Assembly: GCA_021776775.1 (NCBI GenBank)
Contig: JAJFFE010000370.1
Coordinates: 1 to 37,147, forward strand
Length of the DNA stretch: 37,147 bases
From: Planctomycetota bacterium
GTDB taxonomy: Bacteria; Planctomycetota; UBA8108; UBA1146; JAJFFE01
Direction of reading: 5' to 3'
Shown here: in pieces, positions 14,762 through 23,391 of the stretch
Numbering within the stretch: position 1 is the first letter of the stretch
How the letters are laid out: the number at the start of each line of letters is the position of its first letter
Position numbers and translations under genes: made by a program
Notes under the pieces: generated by a model
Databases searched by the model: none
Told to the model about the DNA's origin: nothing
What the model saw: only the letters and a program-made list of their open reading frames with translations

Positions 14762-16249
14762 GTGAGCTGTTCAATGTGTCTGAGGATCGTGTCACTGGTT
14801 CTGCTGATGACGGCGGGGTCGTTCTCTTTCGCCCAGGTCACGATCGACTCCAACTCGCCCGAGCCGATTCGTCCGTTCGCAGGTTCGCTGTTGGTGTCGA
14901 GTGAGACCGTTCCGGAAGGTGCGTATCGACAGTTCGTTCAACTCGCCGGTGGAGAAGACGCGAAGCTGTTCGTGCTCGGCTCGCCGCGTGATCCGTTCGG
15001 CGAGGCGACGTTTGTCGATGACCCCGCGCTTGCGACCGGCATTTGGGTCGGCAAGAAGGCTACGGCCGTAGTGATTCCGCAACAGGTCGAACAGTTGCGC
15101 GGGCACCTCGAACGTGGTGCGGTCGTCGGCAGCAATTGCACGGCACTGTTCGGTGTCGCAGGTCTGTTGCCCGGATCGATGGTGTTCTTCGACAAGGAAC
15201 TCGACGACGCGTTCGTGTCGCTCGAACAGCATCCCGGAACCGCCGGTTACTTGTTGGGGCCGAGTTCGGCGATGGAAGTGCGAGACGGTCGTCGCATCCT
15301 GATCGTGGGCGATCCGGTCGTGGCGATGGTGGGCTCTGGCGGCGGACGTGCGCGCGAGACCGAGTCCCTGGAGTCACGATCGTCCCAACGTCGCGGTGTG
15401 CGACGGCAACGTTACGCGGCCGACCTCTTGGCGTGGAGTCGCCGCGCCCAAACTCGATTGCTGGCGGTCTTTCCCCGAGCCAATCCACCGGTACCCGAAG
15501 TGCGTCAGGGATCGCTCTTGATCGTCGGCGGCGGTCGCATGGGAACGAAACTGTGGGATCGCTTCGTCACCGAAGCCGGCGGCAAGGATGCGAAGATCGT
15601 TTGCATCCCGACCGCGTCGGGCCAGCCCGAAGGCAACAAGCGCAGTGGCGGAGCCGGCGCGCTGCGGCGGTACGGTTGCACCAACGTGACCGTGTTGCAC
15701 ACGCTCGACCGTCGCAAAGCGAATGACGAGGCGTTCTGCGCGCCGCTCGTCGGAGCGACCGCGGTGTGGTTCGACGGCGGGCGGCAGTGGCGGCTCGTCG
15801 ATTCGTACCAGAACACGCGCGCGCACCAGTTGATGCTCGACGTGCTGAAACGGGGCGGTTGTATCGGAGGCTCCTCGGCCGGCGCGTCGATTCAGGGAGA
15901 CTACATGGCGCGCGGCGCCCCTCGTGGACCGGGGTGGATCGCGGCGCCGGGCTACGAGACGGGGCTCGGTTTTCTTCCGGGCGTCGCCATCGATCAACAC
16001 TTTCATCAGCGACGTCGCATGGCTGACATGACGCACTTGATGGGGCTCTATCCGCAGATCCTCGGTCTCGGCATCGATGAAGGCACTGCCGTGTTCGTCA
16101 AAGAGCACACCGCGCTCGTGTTGGGAGAGGCCGTTGTGTCGTTCTACGATCGACAGAAGCCCGTCGTCGAGGGTGAACTCGATCACCTCGAGCTGCGCGA
16201 CGGGGACCGCTACGACCTGAAGAAGCGCTCACCAATCAAGATGTTCTGA
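14762..16249 (+). CDS. Exported cyanophycinase-family protein, two domains
   Basis: A peptidase S51 / cyanophycinase-like protein of 495 residues with a signal peptide (VSLVLLMTAGSFSFAQ). Cyanophycinases cleave the beta-Asp-Arg storage polymer cyanophycin to dipeptides. The C-terminal half is a complete domain: nucleophile Ser372 in GGSSAGAS, the His region IDQHFHQRRR and Glu in GIDEGTAVF. The N-terminal half (about 35-215) looks like a second, degenerate copy. There RGAVVGSNCTAL aligns with RGGCIGGSSAGA so that Cys126 replaces the Ser, and PSSAME replaces DEGTAV so that the Glu is lost. Typical family members have one domain of about 270-300 residues. The start is GTG 14762, with GGGGAGG nine bases upstream; ATG 14774 is too far from it. 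The substrate is not established. Confidence 0.85.
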   Translation: MSCSMCLRIVSLVLLMTAGSFSFAQVTIDSNSPEPIRPFAGSLLVSSETVPEGAYRQFVQLAGGEDAKLFVLGSPRDPFGEATFVDDPALATGIWVGKKATAVVIPQQVEQLRGHLERGAVVGSNCTALFGVAGLLPGSMVFFDKELDDAFVSLEQHPGTAGYLLGPSSAMEVRDGRRILIVGDPVVAMVGSGGGRARETESLESRSSQRRGVRRQRYAADLLAWSRRAQTRLLAVFPRANPPVPEVRQGSLLIVGGGRMGTKLWDRFVTEAGGKDAKIVCIPTASGQPEGNKRSGGAGALRRYGCTNVTVLHTLDRRKANDEAFCAPLVGATAVWFDGGRQWRLVDSYQNTRAHQLMLDVLKRGGCIGGSSAGASIQGDYMARGAPRGPGWIAAPGYETGLGFLPGVAIDQHFHQRRRMADMTHLMGLYPQILGLGIDEGTAVFVKEHTALVLGEAVVSFYDRQKPVVEGELDHLELRDGDRYDLKKRSPIKMF

Positions 16250-16292
16250 ACTCGCGGAAGGGTTGCGCCGATAATCCAGCGGAGGTTTGCAA

Positions 16293-17444
16293 ATGGTGAG
16301 TCGGCGGACGTGGCGCTTGGGCGCGGTGGTTCTGGTCGCTGTCATTGTGTGTGTGTTCGGCTGGATTCTGTTTGCCGACGCCGCTCCTCCCTACGACGAC
16401 GACCTTCAGCCGGCCGCTCTTCCCGAACTGGAACACGACGCGCTTCGGCAATACCTCCAAGCGCCGAAGGTGCTCAGCCTGGCGCCGGGCTCGCGCCTAC
16501 CGTCGATCGATCAGTATTGGGCGGACAGCGACCCGATCCTATTGGCTTGGGCCTCCGCCAATCGAGCCGCGGTGAAGCTGGTGACCGACGCTGTCACCAC
16601 TGGTTTTCGTTTGCCCGAGTGTCTGCGACCCAGTGATCCCATTCCCAGCCTTCTCGATGCGCACAATCTCGCCATGCTTCTGGTGATCGAAGGCGATCGA
16701 TTGCAGAACGAGGGGCGCACTCGAGACGCTATGGCGGCGCGACTCGTCGCTGTTCGTCTCGGCACCATCTTCTCCGATGGCAACGCGGTCACAATGTCGG
16801 CTTGCATCGGCATGTCGATGCGGCTGACGAGCCTTCGCGCCATCGTTCATGCGTTGGGTGATCTGGACGCGGACGGACTTCGCTGGTTACGAAGCGAGTT
16901 GCGATCGTTGCGCGTGACCGATCAGATGGTGAGCGAGATCGTGAAGCGCGAATATCGCTTGTCGGCGCTGCTCTGCGACGAGCGCAAGAGCTACGCAGGG
17001 ATCGATCCCGTGTTCTTCAAACCTAACCAGACGAAGCGGCTGTTGTCGGCGTTTCACCGCGAGCTCTTGGCCGACATTGAACGGCCACCGGGCGAGCGGC
17101 GCACCCACAAGCTGGTGGAGCGTGCGACGACGGCGTCGACGCTTGGCCGTTGGGTGCGCGCAAATCCTCAAGGGGAGGCGTACGCGTTCTGCGTCCCGGC
17201 CGCGTTTTTGTCCAAGATCGACGAGCTGCGCTACTGGGACGACGCCACCGATCACCTGATCGCGATCCGGTTGTTTGAGCTGCGAACCGGACGCCGTCCT
17301 GAGCGGCTGTCGGAGCTCGTGCCACGAGAACTCCAGGTGGTCGGACGGGATCCGTTCGACGGACAGCCTCTGCGCTACGACTCGTCGGAGGGGTTGATTT
17401 CGTCTCCGTTTCGATCCGACGCTTGGTTTCGGCTCCCCCAATAA
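16293..17444 (+). CDS. Membrane-anchored protein of unknown function
   Basis: A 383-residue protein with one N-terminal membrane segment (AVVLVAVIVCVFGWILFA, residues 10-27), the remainder probably outside the cytoplasmic membrane. The body is helix-rich with no Cys-based or metal motif that I recognise. The C-terminal part (LIAIRLFELRTGRRPERLSELVPRELQ ... DPFDGQPLRYDSSEG) resembles the end of planctomycete hypothetical proteins, where a helix and a 'DPFxGxPLRY' phrase recur. The ATG has GCGGAGG seven bases upstream. It lies 43 bp after the cyanophycinase-like gene with no terminator between, so cotranscription is likely. Confidence 0.72.
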   Translation: MVSRRTWRLGAVVLVAVIVCVFGWILFADAAPPYDDDLQPAALPELEHDALRQYLQAPKVLSLAPGSRLPSIDQYWADSDPILLAWASANRAAVKLVTDAVTTGFRLPECLRPSDPIPSLLDAHNLAMLLVIEGDRLQNEGRTRDAMAARLVAVRLGTIFSDGNAVTMSACIGMSMRLTSLRAIVHALGDLDADGLRWLRSELRSLRVTDQMVSEIVKREYRLSALLCDERKSYAGIDPVFFKPNQTKRLLSAFHRELLADIERPPGERRTHKLVERATTASTLGRWVRANPQGEAYAFCVPAAFLSKIDELRYWDDATDHLIAIRLFELRTGRRPERLSELVPRELQVVGRDPFDGQPLRYDSSEGLISSPFRSDAWFRLPQ

Positions 17445-17619
17445 GCGGGTCCGAGGCGGCTTAAGTTATTTGTAGGTTTATGTATATGTCGTTTCTTCGA
17501 TCCCAGTGCCCGTTCGCTCTAGAATCAAGTGTTTGAGTACCGAAACACTTTGACGCCAACTCAACCACGGCGTAGGATCCGGCGCGCAACTTTGACCCCT
17601 CGGGAAAGCGAACCGTACC

Positions 17620-17931
17620 GTGAAGCCTACCCTTCAGCCGACTGCCGCAGAGACCGCCGCCCGCACGCTCGTTCGCCCCGCCGACGCTTCGACGGGATTC
17701 GTGTCGACGCCGATCTGCCGGCTTCCCCGAAACGCCACCGGCCTCATCGATCTCGACGGGCTCGAAGCGGGTGACCGACGAATCGCGACTGCGATCGGCC
17801 TCGTGTCACACGCTCCCGCTCGCCTCGCTCGCGCCGGACGGAACTGCATCGTCGAAGTTCACAACACGCGAATTGCCGTGACCCGGGCGCTCGCCGAGCG
17901 ACTGTGTCTTCGCTTGGCTAACGCGAACTGA
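17620..17931 (+). CDS. feoA: FeoA-domain protein
   Basis: A 103-residue protein seven bp upstream of feoB. From about residue 42 it follows the FeoA (SH3-like) pattern: LIDLDGLEAGDRRIATAI ... RLARAGRNCIVEVHNTRIAVTRALAERLCLRL. In this family that domain assists the FeoB ferrous iron permease. The first 40 residues are a Thr/Ala/Pro-rich extension not usual in FeoA, so the true start may be later than the GTG chosen here. No clear Shine-Dalgarno precedes the GTG. The 175-bp gap upstream is AT-rich around 17462-17490, a plausible promoter area, but I could not find a convincing Fur box. Confidence 0.75.
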   Translation: MKPTLQPTAAETAARTLVRPADASTGFVSTPICRLPRNATGLIDLDGLEAGDRRIATAIGLVSHAPARLARAGRNCIVEVHNTRIAVTRALAERLCLRLANAN

Positions 17932-17938
17932 ACCTTCC

Positions 17939-19945
17939 ATGACCGTCTCATCGGAAGCCGCCGAGGCTCGACAGCCAGCGAGCGTTCAGGAACCCATTCG
18001 AAGGTTCGCGCTGCTCGGGAATCCCAATACCGGTAAGACGACGCTGTTCAACCGGCTGTGCGGCTTGCGCGCCAAGACAGCGAACTATCCCGGTGTCACC
18101 GCCGACGCTCGAGTGGGCCGCCTCGAACTTGGCGGGGTCGGGGTGATCGAACTGACGGATCTTCCAGGATTATACTCGCTTGACCTCGAGTTGCCGGAGG
18201 CCGAGTTCTGTCGCGATGCGATCGCCGGCCGCGTGTCTCGCTGTGGCGAACCCCATGCGTTACTCGCCATCGCCGACGCTTCCAATCTGCGTCGCAATCT
18301 AGCCCTCGTTCTCGAAGTGATCGCTCTAGGAAAGCCGACGGTCATCGCGCTCAACATGATCGACGAAGCTGAGCGCCGCGCCCTGCGAATCGACGTCACT
18401 GATTTGGAACGTCGCCTCGGCTGTCCCGTGGTCGCGATCAATGCGCGCAACGGTTCAGGTATCGGCGGGCTGTTGAGCGCTGTCAAAACGCTGGCGACTG
18501 CTCCGACTCTACCGAGTATCCAGGTACCGGTTTCCGAGGACGACCGTAGCGAACTCGTCGAGGAGCTGGTGAGCGCGGTCACGACGCGTGACGAGTCGGT
18601 TCGTCCGAAGGGTCGGGTGACCGACTGGTTAGATCGTGTGTTCGTGCACCCCGTTCTAGGAATGGGCGTCTTCGCGGCCGTGATGTCCGCGCTGTTCATG
18701 GTCATCTTCATTTTGGCTCAGCACCCCATGGGATGGATCGAATCCGCCTTTTCGTGGTTGGGCGGGGCTGTTTCGAGTGTCGTCTCCGAAGGCGTGGGTC
18801 GCGACTTCCTCGTCGATGGTGTCATCGGCGGCGTCGCCGGGACCGTGGTGTTCCTTCCGCAGATCTGCCTATTGTTCTTCCTCTTGTCGATTCTCGAGGA
18901 CACTGGGTATCTCGCGCGCGCTGCGTTTCTTGCCGATGGAGTGTTACGGCGCTTCGGGTTGCCGGGGACAGCGTTCGTTCCGTTGTTGTCGAGCCATGCG
19001 TGTGCGCTTCCCGGCATCATGAGTGCGCGTTTGATTCCCGATCCGCGAGAGCGCTTGGCGACCATTCTTGTGGCGCCGTTCATGAGTTGTTCGGCTCGCA
19101 TTCCGGTGTACGTCCTGCTGATTACGTTGCTGTTCCCCGGCGGGGGGTGGCGGGCCGGCTTGGCGTTCGTGGGTTGCTACGTCTTGGGCGCCGTCGTCGC
19201 GCTGTTGACCGCGATCCTCGTGCGTCGCACGGTGTTGACCGGCGGTTCGAAAGCGCTCCTGATCGAGCTGCCGAGTTACAAGTTGCCGTCGTTACGAAAT
19301 GCGCTTCTGACTACCTGGGACAAGGGCACGTTGTTCCTACGAAATGCGGGTACGGTCATCTTGACCATCTGCATCGTGCTGTGGGCGCTATCCGCGTTTC
19401 CGCGGTCGGACGCGCCACCGGAGGTCGCCACGCTGCGTGAGGCGTCCGCAGTCGCCGCGAGCGAAGGACGCGATCAAGTCTCGGCTGAGTTGTCGGTCGC
19501 CGCGGGCCGCCTCGAGAATCGCGCGGCGCTTCGCTACAGTATCGCCGGCCGTATCGGCGTCGCCGCAGAGCCGGTCTTTGCGCCGCTCGGATACGATTGG
19601 CAAGTGTCGATCGCGGTGTTGACCAGCTTCGCCGCGCGCGAGGTGTTCGTTTCCACCATGCTGGTCATGCTCGGGCTCGAAGAGGACGGCGACGTCGAGA
19701 ATCCAGGCTTGGTCCGCCGCGTTCGCGACGCCGAGCGTGACGACGGCTCCCCGGTCTTCGCCCCGGCGACGACGGGGAGCTTGCTGGTTTTCTACGTGCT
19801 GGCAATGCAGTGTCTACCGACGCTGGCCGTGACGCGACGCGCCGCCGGCGGTTGGAAGTGGGCGCTGATTCAGCTCTTCTACATGACCGCCGTCGCCTAC
19901 GTTGCCGCGTGGGTCACCTTCCTCATCGCATCGCAGTTCATCTGA
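17939..19945 (+). CDS. feoB: Ferrous iron transport protein FeoB
   Basis: Inner-membrane Fe(II) permease with an N-terminal GTPase, 668 residues, shorter than the roughly 770 of E. coli FeoB. G1 is GNPNTGKT (27-34), the G2 region is KTANYPGVT, G3 is DLPGLYSL and G4 is NMID. The membrane part has the two Gate regions and the characteristic LPGIMSARLIPDPRERLATILVAPFMSC and FAPLGYDWQVSIAVLTSFAAREVFVSTMLVMLG stretches. The cluster lacks feoC. The upstream neighbour is a FeoA-type protein and the pair forms an operon. Some shortening lies in the loop between the last helices (a charged stretch EVATLREASAVAASEGRDQ...), but no essential motif is missing. Confidence 0.95.
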   Translation: MTVSSEAAEARQPASVQEPIRRFALLGNPNTGKTTLFNRLCGLRAKTANYPGVTADARVGRLELGGVGVIELTDLPGLYSLDLELPEAEFCRDAIAGRVSRCGEPHALLAIADASNLRRNLALVLEVIALGKPTVIALNMIDEAERRALRIDVTDLERRLGCPVVAINARNGSGIGGLLSAVKTLATAPTLPSIQVPVSEDDRSELVEELVSAVTTRDESVRPKGRVTDWLDRVFVHPVLGMGVFAAVMSALFMVIFILAQHPMGWIESAFSWLGGAVSSVVSEGVGRDFLVDGVIGGVAGTVVFLPQICLLFFLLSILEDTGYLARAAFLADGVLRRFGLPGTAFVPLLSSHACALPGIMSARLIPDPRERLATILVAPFMSCSARIPVYVLLITLLFPGGGWRAGLAFVGCYVLGAVVALLTAILVRRTVLTGGSKALLIELPSYKLPSLRNALLTTWDKGTLFLRNAGTVILTICIVLWALSAFPRSDAPPEVATLREASAVAASEGRDQVSAELSVAAGRLENRAALRYSIAGRIGVAAEPVFAPLGYDWQVSIAVLTSFAAREVFVSTMLVMLGLEEDGDVENPGLVRRVRDAERDDGSPVFAPATTGSLLVFYVLAMQCLPTLAVTRRAAGGWKWALIQLFYMTAVAYVAAWVTFLIASQFI

Positions 19946-20036
19946 TCCGACCCGATCGTGTGCGGCGAGCCGTTTCATCGACTATGCTGGCCCCGTTGTG
20001 AAGCGCGTTTGGGCTCGTGCATGACGGGAGTATTCG

Positions 20037-22481
20037 ATGCTAAGTCGTTGTTACCCGCTGGCGTTGGCGTTAGTCGTCGCCGTTGAGCTGGTCGCGTGTG
20101 CGGACATTCCAGTGATCGAAATTCACTTCGGGTTGACCCAGTCGGTAGGCGCCCCGGGGTTACCGCAGCGTTGGGTCAATGTGCACGGCAATGTCTCCTC
20201 CGTCGATGGTATCGCCTCGCTGACCTATACGTTGAACGGCGGCCCCGCGAGTTCTCTCAACATCGGTCCTGATGATCGGCGGCTGATGGCCGCCGGCGAC
20301 TTCGTCATCGAGATCGACAAGGACGATCCCAATTTCGTTTCCGGATTCAACTCGGTCGAGGTCTCCGTGGTCGATGGCGCCGGCGATCCGAACAGCGAGA
20401 TCGTTACCATTGACTACGTCTCCGGATTGACCTGGCCGATGCCGTACTCGATCGACTGGTCGAGTTCGCCAGACCTACACGACGTTTTGGACGTCGTCGA
20501 CGGGGTGTGGGAAGCGGTCGCTGGCGGGGCACGTCTCGCCAATCCTGCGACCTCGTTCGGCTACGACCGGTTGCTGGCGCTCGGCGACCTGACATGGCAG
20601 GACTATGATGTCGCGGTCGAGATCACGATCTTTGATTACGCGCCGGGCTACCTCGGGCCGACGCAGGGTTCGGCGACGGTGGGGCTGACGACATCGTGGC
20701 AAGGGCATACCGTTTTAGTGCCCGGGGAGCAGCCGCGAGCCAATTGGCGCCCCCAGGGTGCAAACTTGAGCTACGACTTCTATTATCTAGGCGCCGAACG
20801 TCTCTACCTCGGACTCGGGCGCGACACAGGCCCAACGTTCTTCCCTGCCGACCCATCCTTCACGCTCGACCTCGGTACGACATACTGGTTCAAGATGCGC
20901 ACCATGACCCTGCCCGGCGGACACACAGACTACGGCGCGAAAGTCTGGGAGAGTGGTCAACCCGAACCAAGCGAGTGGCTTCTTCGCGTGGTGGAGCACA
21001 ACGACCCTCAACGGGTCGGCTCGGTCTTGTTGGGCGCGCACCATGTCGATGCCACCTACGGCGATGTGGTGGTCGAGCCCGTGGTCGACGATATGACCGG
21101 GCCGGTGATCAGTAACGTCGTTGTCGAAGAGCATGGTGACTTCGTTCGCATCAGCTGGACGACGGACGAACCGAGTAACGGAACGTTGCGAATCGGCGAG
21201 ACTGTCGCATACACATTGCCACCGACGGACACGGCTGTCATCGACCTGAGCCATCGAATCACGGTGGGCGGACTCGAGTTCGGTCAGGAGTATCACTTCG
21301 AGATTGAAGCGGGCGATGTCTGGGGTAACCCGAGCGTGACCCCGGACTCGACGTTCACCACGACCGCGCCCCCAGCGTCGACCTTGGTCAGCGACGAGTT
21401 CTGTGGCACCGGGCTTTTGGCGTGGACTTTCCACGACCCGCTCGGCGACACGACGCTGAACTTCACCGGTGATCACCTGGAGTTCCAGCTCGAAGCCTTC
21501 CCCGTTCACGACTACTACCTGGGTGACGATACCTTGCCTCGAATTCGTCAAGTGCATGACGACGGCGACTTCCTGGTCGAAGTCGAGTTCGCGGATATCT
21601 TGTCGTTCGGCCAGTTTCACGGGTTGTTGTTCGAAGAGGCGGGCCGGGGGGTGGGCAGTGCGCTCCGGGTGAGCTTGAGCCACCAGGGATTTGTCGGGTT
21701 GTTCCGGGGGAGCTTTGTCGACGTCTTTGAGGTTTCCGAGGACAACATTGCGATCCATGCGGACACGCGATTTCTCCGCGTGCGGCGCACCGGATCGGAC
21801 TGGTCGATCTACCATTCGACGAACGGCGTCGACTGGATCGTCGGCCCCACGGTGAGTTGGCTTCAGTCCGTCGACTTCGTCGGAGTCACGGCCGGGAACA
21901 ACGCGGGAGAAGTTCACACCAGTCGCGTTACCAGCTTTCGCAACTACTCCGTGCCGACCGCTCCGGACGGGGTGACCCTTCTCGACTCACCCGACTCGGT
22001 GACGGTCTGCCTCGGCGAGGTGGCCACGCTGGCCGTTGCGTTAGACAGCTCGCTGCCGACGGCAATCACATGGACCTGGGATGGCGTCGTCATGCCCGGT
22101 GAGACCTTGGCGACGCTCGAAGTGTCCGAACCCGGCAGCTACGCAGCGCTGCTCGACAACGGTTGTGACTCGGTGATCTCGGACGTGGCGATCGTGACCA
22201 TTGTGCCGTGTGTCGACTTCGTTCGCGGCGACGCCAACCTCGACGGCGCCACCAACCTGAGTGACACGATTGCCATTCTCGCCTACGTGTTCGGTGAAGC
22301 GGTTGCCGAGTGTCACGACGCGGCCGACGTCAACGACGACGGTGCCATGGACGTCGCCGATGCGGTGGGCATTCTGAGTTACCTCTTCAGTAGTGCCGCC
22401 CCGCCGGCAGCGCCGTTTCCGAATTGCGGTGCCGACCCGACCGCCGACACCTTGGGGTGCAGCATGTCGGATTGCCCGTAG
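20037..22481 (+). CDS. Surface protein with FN3-like domain and dockerin-like tail
   Basis: An 814-residue exported protein. The N-terminal signal ends in VAVELVAC, a good lipobox, so it may be lipid-anchored at Cys21. Two long beta-rich regions (about 130-345 and 455-645) resemble concanavalin/LamG-like or DUF1349-type carbohydrate-binding folds. Between them is a fibronectin-III-like domain (GPVISNVVVEEHGDFVRISW ... LEFGQEYHFEIEAGD). An Ig-like segment near 655-725 precedes the tail: RGDANLDGATNLSDTIAILA, DVNDDGAMDVADAVGILSYL and NCGADPTADTLGC, ending SDCP. The ATG has CGGGAG six bases upstream. Ligand and partner are unknown. It follows feoB by 91 bp but shares no evident function with it. 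Confidence 0.82.
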   Translation: MLSRCYPLALALVVAVELVACADIPVIEIHFGLTQSVGAPGLPQRWVNVHGNVSSVDGIASLTYTLNGGPASSLNIGPDDRRLMAAGDFVIEIDKDDPNFVSGFNSVEVSVVDGAGDPNSEIVTIDYVSGLTWPMPYSIDWSSSPDLHDVLDVVDGVWEAVAGGARLANPATSFGYDRLLALGDLTWQDYDVAVEITIFDYAPGYLGPTQGSATVGLTTSWQGHTVLVPGEQPRANWRPQGANLSYDFYYLGAERLYLGLGRDTGPTFFPADPSFTLDLGTTYWFKMRTMTLPGGHTDYGAKVWESGQPEPSEWLLRVVEHNDPQRVGSVLLGAHHVDATYGDVVVEPVVDDMTGPVISNVVVEEHGDFVRISWTTDEPSNGTLRIGETVAYTLPPTDTAVIDLSHRITVGGLEFGQEYHFEIEAGDVWGNPSVTPDSTFTTTAPPASTLVSDEFCGTGLLAWTFHDPLGDTTLNFTGDHLEFQLEAFPVHDYYLGDDTLPRIRQVHDDGDFLVEVEFADILSFGQFHGLLFEEAGRGVGSALRVSLSHQGFVGLFRGSFVDVFEVSEDNIAIHADTRFLRVRRTGSDWSIYHSTNGVDWIVGPTVSWLQSVDFVGVTAGNNAGEVHTSRVTSFRNYSVPTAPDGVTLLDSPDSVTVCLGEVATLAVALDSSLPTAITWTWDGVVMPGETLATLEVSEPGSYAALLDNGCDSVISDVAIVTIVPCVDFVRGDANLDGATNLSDTIAILAYVFGEAVAECHDAADVNDDGAMDVADAVGILSYLFSSAAPPAAPFPNCGADPTADTLGCSMSDCP

Positions 22482-22509
22482 CGAGATTGCCCGCGATCAG
22501 AGTGGCCAC

Positions 22510-23391
22510 TTACTCGCGTGTGCGCGCACGGCGTCGCCACTCGATGGCCAGCGCCAGGAGTCCGGTCACGATTGCACCGATCGAAGCCCATCGCATGATC
22601 GTGTTACCGTCAGTTCGCTCGGGCGTCGCCGTATCAGTCGCGGTCACCGCTTCGCTGGGAGCGTCGTTCGGTGGTGCCTCCGGCTCTCTGGGAACGGCGG
22701 TGTAGTCGAGGTTCCGCAGCTCGCTAGCGAAGGGGATCTTCGTCTTGCCGGGTTGGATGTCGCCGCGAAACTCGTCGTCGAAGAAGATGGTCGCGCCGCG
22801 CCCGTACATTTGAAAGTCGCCTCCCCACGACGGCATGGGCGTCGGATCGAAGATCCAGAAGCTGAACGCTTCGTCTTGGCCGAGTTGGCGAACCCAGCAG
22901 ATCTGCGTCGACTCCTGCGTCATGAACGTCGTGTCGCGGTAGTGCAGCCACCAGCCCCCGGTCGGCAGCTCCGGCGGTAGCGAACAACGAATCTTGTAGA
23001 ACGCGTCGAGCGACTTGGTGAGCAAGCGCCCTCGGATACCAGCCTCCCAACGCTCGACGATGTCGAACGTGGCCGGGCGGAAGCCGTTCACATTGACGTC
23101 CATCGCCTGGATGAGCTTAGGTCCCCACGCGTCGATGAACGCCAGCGATTCTTCCTCGCTGACCGTCCCGTTGCCGTCGGTGTCGATGCGTTCGAGGTAG
23201 TTCCACGACTCCACCTTCGAGATGCCGAAGTTCAGCTCGATCTCGAGGTGGTCGGGGTGGAAGAAGAACGCAGTTTGAGTGCCGACACCAGACGGCAGTT
23301 CGTGCGCCGTCAGTGGCAGGGCGTTGAGCGCGATGGCGACCAGCGCCCCCAGACACCACAGGCGAGAGAGACGCATGCGCGGCCGCGGCAT
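22510..23391 (-). CDS. Exported EF-hand protein with C-terminal membrane anchor
   Basis: A 293-residue protein with a signal peptide (LWCLGALVAIALNALPLTA, then HELPSG). One EF-hand loop DTDGNGTVSEEE lies at residues 70-81, and a C-terminal membrane helix (WASIGAIVTGLLALAIEW) is followed by basic residues, so the bulk is outside the cytoplasm. The N-terminal layout (HELP..., a beta sheet, an EF-hand, then helices) loosely recalls the extracytoplasmic part of HupE/NicO-type metal transport proteins, but no transporter helices follow. The start ATG shares one base with the stop of the helicase gene (TGATG), so it is translationally coupled to it. A second ATG 15 bases in (23376) is possible. Function is unknown. 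Confidence 0.75.
   Translation of the reverse strand: MPRPRMRLSRLWCLGALVAIALNALPLTAHELPSGVGTQTAFFFHPDHLEIELNFGISKVESWNYLERIDTDGNGTVSEEESLAFIDAWGPKLIQAMDVNVNGFRPATFDIVERWEAGIRGRLLTKSLDAFYKIRCSLPPELPTGGWWLHYRDTTFMTQESTQICWVRQLGQDEAFSFWIFDPTPMPSWGGDFQMYGRGATIFFDDEFRGDIQPGKTKIPFASELRNLDYTAVPREPEAPPNDAPSEAVTATDTATPERTDGNTIMRWASIGAIVTGLLALAIEWRRRARTRE

Noticed and set aside
17445..17619. Fur box ahead of feoA-feoB
   Set aside because: The region is AT-rich but I could not find a convincing match to the GATAATGATAATCATTATC consensus.
20787..21917. Minus-strand open frame of 376 codons opposite the surface protein
   Set aside because: Composition is typical of an antisense shadow and no motif is present; the plus strand is clearly coding.
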